NCBI GenBank assembly: GCA_021778815.1 | Contig: JAJYBW010000096.1 | Coordinates: 1 to 10,283, forward strand | Source: Acidobacteriota bacterium | GTDB lineage: Bacteria > Acidobacteriota > Terriglobia > Terriglobales > Acidobacteriaceae | Length of the DNA stretch: 10,283 nucleotides | Reading direction: 5' to 3' | Shown here: in pieces, positions 1 to 7,265 of the stretch | Layout: each line of letters opens with the position of its first letter | Position numbering within the stretch: the first letter of the stretch is position 1 | Made by a program: the position numbers and the translations under genes | Notes under the pieces: generated by a model | The model's database searches: none | What the model saw: only the letters and a program-made list of their open reading frames with translations | What the model was told of the DNA's origin: nothing

Positions 1-732
1 AGTGACCGCGTCTTTTAGAAGTGCTGGATGGCTGCCGGTTTCCAGCACCATGGTTGCAGCGCCCAGCGTCATTTGCGCGGCCAGCAGCGTGGCAATGTCG
101 CGCGGCAGGCCGACCTTGACTCCGCCCTCGGCCAGCGATTCCAGAATGATGTAAATGTACGCGGGACCGCTGGCAGACAGCGCGGTGACGGCGTCCATGT
201 GTTTTTCATCCACAGTGACGGTGCGGCCAACGCTGGCGAATACTTTTTCCGCGACAGCCAGTTGCTCGTCGGTGACAAATTTGCCGCGGCAGAGCGCCGT
301 CGCTCCGCAACCCAGCAACGACGGCGTGTTGGGCATGGCGCGAATGACGGCCAGATCGATGCCTGCAGCTTTTTCGATGGCACCGGTTTTCACCGATGCG
401 GCGAAGGAGATGATCGTCTTCTTCGCCGTCAGCGCGGGGCGAATCTGCGCCAGCACTTCCGGGACGGTCTGCGGCTTGACGCCCAGCAGGATCAGGTCAC
501 TGTTGCGCGCGGCGGCAAGGTTGTCGGTGGAAACAGAGACTCCCCACTGTGCGGCGAGCATTTTTGCGCGCTCCGGATGTTGCACGGTGGCGCGGATGTT
601 TTCCGGACCGAACAGGCCTTTGTTCAAGAATGCCTGCAGCAGAATACCGCCCATCTTGCCCGCACCCAGCAACGCTACTTTTGTATTCAAGGTGGCTGCG
701 GTTTCCTGTGGCTTTTTCTTTTTCTTGGCCAT
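1..732 (-). CDS. proC: Pyrroline-5-carboxylate reductase (ProC), 3' end cut by window edge
   Basis: ProC performs the last step of proline biosynthesis, NAD(P)H-dependent reduction of 1-pyrroline-5-carboxylate to L-proline, in the cytoplasm. I translated this frame from the complement: it is open from the ATG at 732 to the window edge, giving 244 residues without a stop. A lysine-rich leader (MAKKKKKPQET) precedes a Rossmann fold whose nucleotide-binding loop GAGKMG lies at residues 23-28. Further on come LLGVKPQTV, a conserved RAMPNTP segment, and the C-terminal dimer-domain motif SASGPAYIYIILESLAEGG. The family is usually about 270 residues, so only roughly 25-30 residues are missing to the left. 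The start lies 4 bases after the stop of the DUF885 gene, and its ribosome binding site sits in that gene's last codons, so the two are probably cotranscribed and may be translationally coupled. Family assignment is firm; the poly-lysine leader is the only oddity. Confidence 0.95.
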   Translation of the reverse strand, partial: MAKKKKKPQETAATLNTKVALLGAGKMGGILLQAFLNKGLFGPENIRATVQHPERAKMLAAQWGVSVSTDNLAAARNSDLILLGVKPQTVPEVLAQIRPALTAKKTIISFAASVKTGAIEKAAGIDLAVIRAMPNTPSLLGCGATALCRGKFVTDEQLAVAEKVFASVGRTVTVDEKHMDAVTALSASGPAYIYIILESLAEGGVKVGLPRDIATLLAAQMTLGAATMVLETGSHPALLKDAVT

Positions 733-736
733 CAAT

Positions 737-2647
737 TTAGTTTCCTTCCGTCGTTCGGGTAGAAAGCTTGTGCAGTTTTGCGTGGCCAGCGGCTTTTTGC
801 TGCTGAATCCACGCCTCAACTCGCTGCTGCAGAATATCGAGAGGCAAAGCTCCCGCGTCGAGCACTTCATCATGGAAGGCGCGAAGATCGAAATTCTTTC
901 CGAGGGCCTTCTGCGCCTCGGCGCGCAGCTCGATAATTTTTAGGCGGCCAATGTCGTATGCCAGAGCCTGGCCCGGCCACGCGATGTAGCGATCCACTTC
1001 TTCCTGAATAGTAATGTCATCCATTGCGGTGTGGTCGTGGAAGTATTGCACCATTTGCTCGCGGGTCCAATGTTTGGAATGAACGCCGGTATCGACCACC
1101 AATCGAACGGCGCGCCACATTTGGTTTTCCAGCATTCCGTATTCGCTGTAGGGATCCTGATAGAAGCCAACATCCTTGCCCAGCTGCTCGCTGTAGAAAG
1201 CCCAGCCTTCGACGAACGCAGTGTACATTTCAAAGCGGCGAAATTCGGGAATCCCGGTCTGTTCCTGCGCCAGAGAAATTTGCAGGTGATGGCCAGGGAG
1301 GCCCTCGTGATACGCAATTGCCTCTACCTGGGTCAGAAGGCGCTTGCTGGCGTCGGTTGTGTTGACGCGGATTTCTCCCGGACGAGAGCTGTCGGGCGTG
1401 CCCGGTTGATAGTCCGCCGGAACCTGATCGGCGGCGCCGAATGTTGGCATGGGCACAACCTTCAGCGGTGCGCTCGGCAGCTTCGTTACCAGGTCGGGCA
1501 GCTTCGGCTCCATCTGGTCGACATAGTGCTGGTACAACCCGATGAGCTGTGCGCCCGATTGCGCGTGTTCCTTGGGATTGTTGACCAGCGCTTCGTGAAA
1601 ACTGCGCAGGTCCTTATAGCCCAGCTGGTGCACGACGGCCAGCAACTGCGGCTCAATCCGCGCCACATCCGCTACTCCCATCTGGTAGACCTGCTCCGGC
1701 GTCAGGTTAGTGGTGGTATAGCTCTGGACCAGGTACGCATAGCATGCGTCGCCATTTTTGGTGGCCCAGATGCCGGGGTCCTTGCGCGCGCCGGGAATAT
1801 ATTGTGCGGCGAGATACTTGGCGAGGTGACCGAACGCCGGTTGCACCTGGGTGCGGATAGCAGTCAGCAGAGCAGTGCGAATCTGGGCGCGATCTTGCTC
1901 GGACATGCCAGCGGGAAATCGCTGTAGGGGGCTGGCGAAGGGTGAATCTTCCGGCTTGCCGGTTGCGAGTGCGTTTACCTGCACCAGCACTTTCTGCATG
2001 ATGAATTGCGGCTCGCTGCGACCGGCTTCCTGACCTAAAAGCATGTCTGTGCTGATTTGAAGGATGGCGGCGGGAACTTTGTTCAAGCGCGCGATGTAGT
2101 GGGCGTAGTCGTCTGCGGAGGTGAAGGAGAGCATGCCGGCCAGCATCGGCAGGTCGACTTGAATTCCGGAAAATTGCGTGATTGGAGTTTGCCATGGCTC
2201 GCAGGTCGATGATTCCTGCTGATCGACCAGGTCATGCACCAGCAAGCTCTTGCTCAGCTTGTTTTGTTCACTCATGCCGGTGGTGTCGACGGCGCCAAGG
2301 CGCTCGATAAAGCGTTCGCCGCGCGACAGAGAGTCGTTATAGGCCTCATCAGAATAGTCGGATAGCTGATCGTCGTAGCGCTTGTCGCCGATCGTAGACG
2401 CCATCTCTGGCGAGTGTTTCAGGGTGTCCTGCCAGTAGTCATGAAAGACAAGATTCAGTCGGGCTGTTCGATCCTGCAGGGTGTTGGTCTGCAGTTGCGG
2501 GGCAGGACCAAGATCTTTGGCCTTGAAGGATTGCGAGCGGACGGTGCAGGGAAGAAGCAGGCACGCGCCAAGCGTGATAAGCGAGACAGATCGACGACCG
2601 GAACGATTATGGCGCGGAGCAAACGACAATCGTGTTGCGAGGGGCAT
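737..2647 (-). CDS. Secreted DUF885 family protein, putative zinc metallopeptidase
   Basis: A 636-residue exported protein of the DUF885 family (PF05960), whose members look like metallopeptidases but mostly lack tested substrates. The N-terminus has a basic stretch (RHNRSGRR, residues 12-19), a hydrophobic core (about 21-36) and a plausible signal-peptidase I site near SQS (38-40). LGAC at 26-29 resembles a lipobox, but it lies inside the hydrophobic core and is followed by Leu-Leu-Leu, so lipidation is doubtful. The hallmark HEGLPGHHLQ is at 447-456: H447 and H453 or H454 are candidate metal ligands, E448 the candidate catalytic base, and E480 in FVEGWAFYSE the likely third ligand. The rest fits an alpha-helical M32/thimet-like barrel (inference). 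It follows the glycosidase-like gene by 47 bases and precedes proC by 4. I see no Shine-Dalgarno in front of the ATG at 2647; this start is kept because it gives a complete signal peptide. Peptidase activity is inferred from the motif. Confidence 0.88.
   Translation of the reverse strand: MPLATRLSFAPRHNRSGRRSVSLITLGACLLLPCTVRSQSFKAKDLGPAPQLQTNTLQDRTARLNLVFHDYWQDTLKHSPEMASTIGDKRYDDQLSDYSDEAYNDSLSRGERFIERLGAVDTTGMSEQNKLSKSLLVHDLVDQQESSTCEPWQTPITQFSGIQVDLPMLAGMLSFTSADDYAHYIARLNKVPAAILQISTDMLLGQEAGRSEPQFIMQKVLVQVNALATGKPEDSPFASPLQRFPAGMSEQDRAQIRTALLTAIRTQVQPAFGHLAKYLAAQYIPGARKDPGIWATKNGDACYAYLVQSYTTTNLTPEQVYQMGVADVARIEPQLLAVVHQLGYKDLRSFHEALVNNPKEHAQSGAQLIGLYQHYVDQMEPKLPDLVTKLPSAPLKVVPMPTFGAADQVPADYQPGTPDSSRPGEIRVNTTDASKRLLTQVEAIAYHEGLPGHHLQISLAQEQTGIPEFRRFEMYTAFVEGWAFYSEQLGKDVGFYQDPYSEYGMLENQMWRAVRLVVDTGVHSKHWTREQMVQYFHDHTAMDDITIQEEVDRYIAWPGQALAYDIGRLKIIELRAEAQKALGKNFDLRAFHDEVLDAGALPLDILQQRVEAWIQQQKAAGHAKLHKLSTRTTEGN
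743..749 (-). promoter_or_regulatory. Ribosome binding site of proC inside the end of the upstream gene
   Basis: On the minus strand GGAAGGA lies 10 bases before the proC ATG. It is made from the last sense codons (Glu-Gly-Asn) of the DUF885 gene. This supports the ATG at 732 and suggests coupled translation of the two genes. Confidence 0.6.
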
Positions 2648-2694
2648 GGGATGAGTGTAAATGCCAGAGATGACGCTTGGAATGCCGGGAACTT

Positions 2695-4953
2695 CTAGCG
2701 CTTCGTATGCAGCAGGATGACGGTTGCTTTTCCATGTTTGGGTACAGGGATGGTGAGTTGATTTCCAGTACGCTGCGGTGCGACGGAGGCTTTCTCGCCC
2801 AGGTCGATGGAATCTACTTCAACCGATTGCACCGCATCCGCGTTGGGGAGTCGGGCAATCACCTGCAAATTGGAATCGAAACCGTCGGCATGATTCAAGG
2901 TGCGCCAGGCGGAGATCATGGTGATCATGATGTCGCCATTCTTCAACTGGAAAATGTTGCCGTAGGTGTTTGCGGGCAGGTCGAGCGCGTGCGGATAGAA
3001 AATCCATTTCTTGCCGGCGAACATGTTCACATACGGCTGATACATGTTGTGAAGTTTCTCGTTATAGGCGACGGTTTCCGCCAGCAATGGTTTGCCGCCC
3101 CGGGTGTGGTCGGAGACAAGCGAGTTGAAAGCGCCATAGCGTAAGCAGTGGAGATAGAGAATTTCCTGGTCGGCGCCGTCGCCGTCGAGAATCATCACGT
3201 GGCGCGTCAGGCCGAGATAGCTTTGCGCGGTGACCCATCCGGGGCTCACTTCATACGGCGCATTCTCCATCATCATGATGCCGTCGATGCCGCGCGTGCT
3301 GGCGACCGTGACCGGCTTGTTCGCGGTGATGGACATGCCGTGATCGTGCAATAACGGGCCGATGTATTGATCCAGCAAACGGCGATACATGAATTCCGGA
3401 TAGTAGGCGGGCTTGTTGTCGACCATGGTGATGCCGTCGTCATGCGCAAAGTCGAACATGTAGCTGCGGCCGTACACATCCCAGAAAAAGCCCGCCGCGT
3501 CCGGATAGGACTGCACCATCTGTTTGGCATCATCGATCATGTGCTGGCCGAACCCGGTGCTTGGGTCGGAGTTCATCAGCCAGCAGGCGCGCTGGCTGGG
3601 GTATTCGCGTCCGCGCCAGGCGGCGATGGTCTGGTCGTCCTCACTCTTCGCGATACTTTTTGAAAAGTCCTGTTGGGCGTACCAGTATTCCGACTCGGTG
3701 GTGTTGTAGTAGAGAAACGTGCCCACTCCAGCTTGCTTGCTCAAACGGCAATGCTCCTCGATAGCTGCGCGGGTCAGAGTCGGACCGCCAGGGTCGGAAA
3801 TATCCGTCCAACTCTTTACGTTCGGTGGCGGAATCATTTCGCCATACAAATGATAGGGACTGTGATATTCCTCCCAGCGAACACCCAGGGCATAGCGTTT
3901 TGCGTAGGCTTGGCGGACTTGTTGGGTGGTGAGAGAAGGATCCATCAGGTCATCGCCGCCGGTGTAGGCGCCATCCCATTTGTCGAAATTCGGATTGGGA
4001 TCGAAGTAGGCCTTGTACTTGGAATAAAACCAGCCGAGCGAGGGACGCCAGTTCGCCGGTTGCGCAGAGATCAGCAGGCTCGTTTCCAGGTCATGCGAGC
4101 TGCGAAGGCCAAGGTCCTCATTGCTGACTTGGAAATAGGGACGCTCACTCGCGGGATACTGGCGGGAATTCCAGTAGAAGTCGGCCACTGCGCTCGTGTT
4201 GGTCAAGAAACGAATGCGAACGGCTGAGACCTCCAGCGGAGAAGCGATCGCTAGCGCGCGATCAGTTCGTTTGGAGTAGAAGACCATCAACGGGACGGTG
4301 GTTCTCCAATCGCCCTCGCCGATGGCTCCGGAGGTGGATTGACCGTAGTCAATGGAGAATGGCAGCCACGGCTTTACGCGAAACGGCGCATTGGAGATGG
4401 GCGCCCAGGCCTCGCCGCCCAGCGGCAAGGGGACATCGTAGATGACGCGAACGGTGCGATCCGGTCCGGAAGTCTTGCTGATGCGCACGTTCCATCGCAC
4501 ATCCTTGGGGCCGACCAGAAATGTCTCATGAACAACAAATTCTGCGCCAGGGTATTCCTTGTCGAAGGAGAGAGTGTCACCGTCGCCGTCTTTTGTCTGC
4601 TTCAGGTGCGTGACTTTGCCGGGATCGGATATGTCTCGGAATACGCGATTGCGCAATTCGTCATAGAGGGTCAATCCTCCAATGCGCTTGCCGACAGTGA
4701 ACGTCAGACCGCTGTTTCCGTCCGTGTCAGAGGTGGCGTCGGCTAACGTCTGGTTGCAATAGTCCTCATGGCTGACCTGGTCGACAAGATGGTCGATGAC
4801 GCCGGTCGTTTTATTGACCGATAGCTGGATTGAGTCATTTGCAGCGGTCCACTGATTTCGATTTTGAGAGTCCGAGGCAAGCCGTTGGCTGGCAAGCAGA
4901 GGCAGAGTGGTGGCCATCAAAAATGTTGCACAAGAAATCCGAAGGATTTTCAT
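2695..4953 (-). CDS. Secreted glycoside hydrolase-like protein (N-terminal beta-sandwich plus TIM barrel)
   Basis: A large exported protein, 752 residues from the chosen ATG at 4953. The frame is open to an ATG at 4998 (767 residues) and there is another ATG at 4962. I chose 4953 because MKILRISCATFLMATTLPLLAS is a compact signal peptide, whereas the longer versions put up to 15 extra residues before it; none of the three has a clear Shine-Dalgarno. After the signal comes a segment starting IQLSVNKTTGVIDHLVD, typical of the beta-sandwich that precedes the barrel in GH36/GH101/GH129-like enzymes. The C-terminal half resembles a (beta/alpha)8 barrel: AGFFWDVYG with D492 at a strand end is a candidate nucleophile, and GIDGIMMMENAP (D557, E563) could hold the second acid. 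A small beta domain closes the protein. I cannot name the GH family or substrate; an uncharacterised DUF6259-like or GH-D-clan-like enzyme is the best guess. It is the first gene of the probable DUF885-proC unit. Confidence 0.72.
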   Translation of the reverse strand: MKILRISCATFLMATTLPLLASQRLASDSQNRNQWTAANDSIQLSVNKTTGVIDHLVDQVSHEDYCNQTLADATSDTDGNSGLTFTVGKRIGGLTLYDELRNRVFRDISDPGKVTHLKQTKDGDGDTLSFDKEYPGAEFVVHETFLVGPKDVRWNVRISKTSGPDRTVRVIYDVPLPLGGEAWAPISNAPFRVKPWLPFSIDYGQSTSGAIGEGDWRTTVPLMVFYSKRTDRALAIASPLEVSAVRIRFLTNTSAVADFYWNSRQYPASERPYFQVSNEDLGLRSSHDLETSLLISAQPANWRPSLGWFYSKYKAYFDPNPNFDKWDGAYTGGDDLMDPSLTTQQVRQAYAKRYALGVRWEEYHSPYHLYGEMIPPPNVKSWTDISDPGGPTLTRAAIEEHCRLSKQAGVGTFLYYNTTESEYWYAQQDFSKSIAKSEDDQTIAAWRGREYPSQRACWLMNSDPSTGFGQHMIDDAKQMVQSYPDAAGFFWDVYGRSYMFDFAHDDGITMVDNKPAYYPEFMYRRLLDQYIGPLLHDHGMSITANKPVTVASTRGIDGIMMMENAPYEVSPGWVTAQSYLGLTRHVMILDGDGADQEILYLHCLRYGAFNSLVSDHTRGGKPLLAETVAYNEKLHNMYQPYVNMFAGKKWIFYPHALDLPANTYGNIFQLKNGDIMITMISAWRTLNHADGFDSNLQVIARLPNADAVQSVEVDSIDLGEKASVAPQRTGNQLTIPVPKHGKATVILLHTKR

Positions 4954-5120
4954 GGTTGCCATCAATGTAGTTCGCAGGGAAAAGAAGGTCAATTGCATTG
5001 GAAATGTAACGATTCGATCACTTGCAGAGAGTCAGCAATCCCCGATTGAATTGCGTCGCGCCAGGCTGATTCCGGCGAAGATGCGATATCGTGATGCTGA
5101 AGCTTTGATTTGAGAGGACT
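4954..5120. promoter_or_regulatory. Divergent intergenic region between two secreted-protein genes
   Basis: This is the only space from which both the minus-strand glycosidase-DUF885-proC unit and the plus-strand propeller gene can start, so it should hold two promoters, possibly with a shared operator. I could not find a convincing -35/-10 pair with 16-18 base spacing on either strand. GAGAGG at 5112-5117 is the ribosome binding site of the propeller gene. If the glycosidase-like gene starts at 4998, the region shrinks to about 120 bases. Confidence 0.4.
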
Positions 5121-6554
5121 ATGAAGAATCTTTCTCTTTTCTACCGCCTCGGAGGTACGGCAGCAGCCGTTCTTTTGGTCACCACCCCGACGCTATCGCA
5201 AACTCAGGCCGCGTTGCCACGCGCTCCGCACGCCAAGGTGACGACGCTAACCGAGCCCGGCTCCTTCAGCGAACCCTCGGTTGCGGTAAATCCTGTGAAC
5301 CCAAAGCAAGTGGTGGTGGCCTACCAGAATCAGGCGAGCATTGCCTACACCACAGACGCGGGCGAGCATTGGCAACACGCCGCGAATACCGCGCCGAAAG
5401 AGTTCAAGGTCTCTGGCGATGTTTCCGTGACCTACGACAATCAAGGCCACGCCGTCCTCTGTTTCATCGCGTTCAACAAGCTCGGTACGTCCAATTACTG
5501 GGGGCATGCGACCAAAACGAATGCGGTCTTGATTCACCGATCGCTCGACGGCGGCAAGACCTGGGAGCTGGCTCCGATACCGGTTTCGCTGCAACCGCAG
5601 CAGCCGGGAATCCCTTTCGAGGACAAACCGTACATCGTGGCCGACACTTCGCACGGCAAATTCGCCGGCAATTTGTATATCGCCTGGACGCGTTGGAGCC
5701 TGGTGGACTCGCGCATGGTGCTGTCGCGTTCCACGGATGATGGAAAAACCTGGTCGACACCTAAGGAAATTGATCAGACGCCCGGATTGCCGCGCGACGA
5801 TAACGGTGCGCTGGAGGGGTTCGATGGAGCGGTGGGTGCTGACTCTACCTTGTACGCGGTTTGGGCAGCCGGGAACTACATTCAGTTCACCACCTCGCGC
5901 GATGGAGGCAAAACATTCGCGAAGGTGAAAAATATTATTCGAAGCGGGCCGACCATGTTCGCGGTGCAGGATTTCGACCGCGCCAACGGATTTCCGCAAA
6001 TCGCTGTCGATGCCCGCAGCGGCGACCACAATCATGCGCACCTGTATGTGACCTGGAGCGATACTCGCAACGGAGATATCGACGTATTTTGTGCGCGATC
6101 GCTGGACGGAGGTAAAAAGTGGAGCGCGCCGGTGCGGGTGAACAGCGACTCGATCCACGATGGCGCTGACCAGTTCTTCCAATGGCTCACCGTGGATCCG
6201 GTCACGGGGGCTGTCTCGATACTTTTCTATGACCGACGGCTGGACCCGGAAAATGAGAAGACCCTGGTCACCCTGGCGCGATCGACCGACGGCGGCCAGA
6301 CATTCCAAAACTATGCATGGAGCGAGAAGCCGTTCGTCGCAGCTGAGCAGGATTTTATGGGGGATTACAGCGGAATCGCTTCCTTCAATGACAGGGTCTA
6401 CGGCGCGTGGGCGGAAGACACCATGCCCAAGAAGAAGGCGTCTGGGGACGAGAAAAAACCTTCTGCCGCCACCGGCGAGGATCATTCGACGGATGACACC
6501 ATTGTTCGCGTCGGGGTGGCGGATTTTTCTGTGGGGATGTCATCCAATCGGTAG
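5121..6554 (+). CDS. Secreted BNR/Asp-box beta-propeller protein (sialidase superfamily fold)
   Basis: A 477-residue exported protein with a signal peptide (MKNLSLFYRLGG, hydrophobic core 13-25, likely cleavage after TQA at 28-30). Six Asp boxes (S-x-D-x-G-x-[TKH]-[WF]) mark successive beta-propeller blades: residues 77-84, 141-148, 204-211, 259-266, 327-334 and 388-395. This repeat defines the BNR/sialidase-like superfamily and is structural rather than catalytic. I do not see the FRIP/YRIP motif or a convincing arginine triad of true sialidases, so it may be a glycan-binding or different hydrolytic propeller. Near the C-terminus a charged, low-complexity insert (PKKKASGDEKKPSAATGEDHS) separates the last strands, probably an exposed loop. 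The ATG has GAGAGG three bases upstream. It is transcribed away from the glycosidase-like gene. Fold assignment is secure; enzymatic function is not. Confidence 0.85.
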   Translation: MKNLSLFYRLGGTAAAVLLVTTPTLSQTQAALPRAPHAKVTTLTEPGSFSEPSVAVNPVNPKQVVVAYQNQASIAYTTDAGEHWQHAANTAPKEFKVSGDVSVTYDNQGHAVLCFIAFNKLGTSNYWGHATKTNAVLIHRSLDGGKTWELAPIPVSLQPQQPGIPFEDKPYIVADTSHGKFAGNLYIAWTRWSLVDSRMVLSRSTDDGKTWSTPKEIDQTPGLPRDDNGALEGFDGAVGADSTLYAVWAAGNYIQFTTSRDGGKTFAKVKNIIRSGPTMFAVQDFDRANGFPQIAVDARSGDHNHAHLYVTWSDTRNGDIDVFCARSLDGGKKWSAPVRVNSDSIHDGADQFFQWLTVDPVTGAVSILFYDRRLDPENEKTLVTLARSTDGGQTFQNYAWSEKPFVAAEQDFMGDYSGIASFNDRVYGAWAEDTMPKKKASGDEKKPSAATGEDHSTDDTIVRVGVADFSVGMSSNR

Positions 6555-6802
6555 AGCGACGGAAGGTCGGCGCAAAACGGAAGAAATCTCCTATTGAATC
6601 GATTGATGCGGCAGAGTGGCGATTTGTTTCGGTTTTGCACTGAAGATGCGACACTCTCTTCCCGAATCAAGGGGTCCAATTTCAGATTTGCTTCGTCCAA
6701 CTAGAGTAGGAGAAGTCGGGGCGAAATTCCTCGGATTCGGGTACACTTCATTCATATCCATGATGCAAAGCACTCCTCGGTAGGGTCTAAGAAAATCTTG
6801 AG
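6555..6802. other. 248-base spacer upstream of the response regulator; contains a long-armed inverted repeat
   Basis: No gene is supported here. It presumably holds the terminator of the propeller gene and the promoter of the receiver gene, but I see no hairpin followed by a T-run and no convincing promoter. The only structure found is an 8-base inverted repeat, CCCGAATC at 6661-6668 and GATTCGGG at 6734-6741, separated by 65 bases. That spacing is too wide for a terminator, and an 8-base match of this kind may be chance. Confidence 0.3.
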
Positions 6803-7177
6803 ATGCAAGAGAGAGTTTTCGTGAAGCCAAAGATATTGGTGGTCGATGATGAGCGCGTGATTGCCGATACGCTAGTGATTATTCTGAACCGGAACGGTTT
6901 TGATGCCACAGCTGCTTACAGCGGCGAATCGGCTGTCGAAATGGCCCAGTCCATGCAGCCGGAAATGATTATCAGCGATGTCATCATGAATGACATGAAT
7001 GGCATTGATGCTGCCATCCAGATCCGCAGTCTGCTGCCGAAGTGCAAAATTCTTTTGTTTTCCGGTCAGGCGGCAACCGCCGATCTGCTGGAGAAGGCGA
7101 GAACGCAAGGCCATGAATTTGAAATTCTTGCCAAGCCCGTCCACCCGCAGGACTTATTGATGCACCTGCGTTCTTAA
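6803..7177 (+). CDS. Single-domain response regulator (CheY-like receiver)
   Basis: A 124-residue protein consisting of one receiver domain with no output domain. All key residues are present (numbering from the ATG at 6803): acidic pair D15-D16 after KPKILVV, phosphoacceptor D59 in IISDVIM, S87 in LLFSGQ as the switch Ser/Thr, and K111-P112 in ILAKPV. It should accept a phosphoryl group from a histidine kinase or phosphotransfer protein and act by protein-protein contact; the partner is not in the window. Start choice is uncertain. The GTG at 6821 (118 residues) begins just before the conserved KPKILVVDDE and has GAGAGAG close upstream, while the ATG at 6803 has only a weak purine stretch. 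The outer start is reported so that nothing is lost, but the GTG may be the true one. It stands alone on the plus strand and converges on recR. Confidence 0.9.
   Translation: MQERVFVKPKILVVDDERVIADTLVIILNRNGFDATAAYSGESAVEMAQSMQPEMIISDVIMNDMNGIDAAIQIRSLLPKCKILLFSGQAATADLLEKARTQGHEFEILAKPVHPQDLLMHLRS
6809..6815 (+). promoter_or_regulatory. Candidate ribosome binding site for the alternative GTG start of the receiver gene
   Basis: GAGAGAG (roughly 6809-6815) ends five bases before the GTG at 6821. It favours a 118-residue receiver protein over the 124-residue reading from the ATG at 6803. Confidence 0.4.
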
Positions 7178-7231
7178 CCGCAAATTCCTGTGCGCAATAT
7201 TTTTGTTGCATGTTCTTGATTGCACAAACAT

Positions 7232-7256
7232 TTGCATGGAGCCGTGCAATTTTGTT
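7232..7256 (+). terminator. Possible terminator between the convergent receiver and recR genes
   Basis: TTGCAT (7232-7237) can pair with GTGCAA (7244-7249), including one T-G pair, around a GGAGCC loop, and is followed by TTTTGTT. An alternative larger pairing, ATTGCAC with GTGCAAT around an 18-base loop, uses the same right arm. It lies in the 88-base gap between two converging stop codons, where a terminator is expected. The stem is short and AT-rich, so this is tentative. Confidence 0.4.
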
Positions 7257-7265
7257 CGGCCGCCC

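Noticed and set aside
28..943. Two overlapping plus-strand open frames at the left end (28-762 and 155-943)
   Set aside because: They are antisense to proC, whose Rossmann and dimer-domain motifs are clear on the minus strand.
1031..1927. Open frame of 298 codons on the plus strand opposite the DUF885 gene
   Set aside because: It lies wholly inside the well-supported DUF885 gene and shows no domain, signal peptide or ribosome binding site.
5247..6485. Long antisense open frame of 412 codons opposite the Asp-box propeller gene
   Set aside because: The forward frame has a signal peptide, six Asp boxes and a ribosome binding site. The antisense product is Arg/Val-rich with no recognisable domain, as expected for a shadow frame in GC-rich DNA.
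6661..6741. Inverted repeat CCCGAATC ... GATTCGGG as a terminator or operator
   Set aside because: The arms are 8 bases with a 65-base gap and no T-run. A chance match is likely, so it is only mentioned in the spacer entry.
6594..6761. Possible small minus-strand gene in the spacer before the receiver gene
   Set aside because: The product (starting MDMNEVYPNPRNF) has no recognisable motif, no good ribosome binding site and no operon context.
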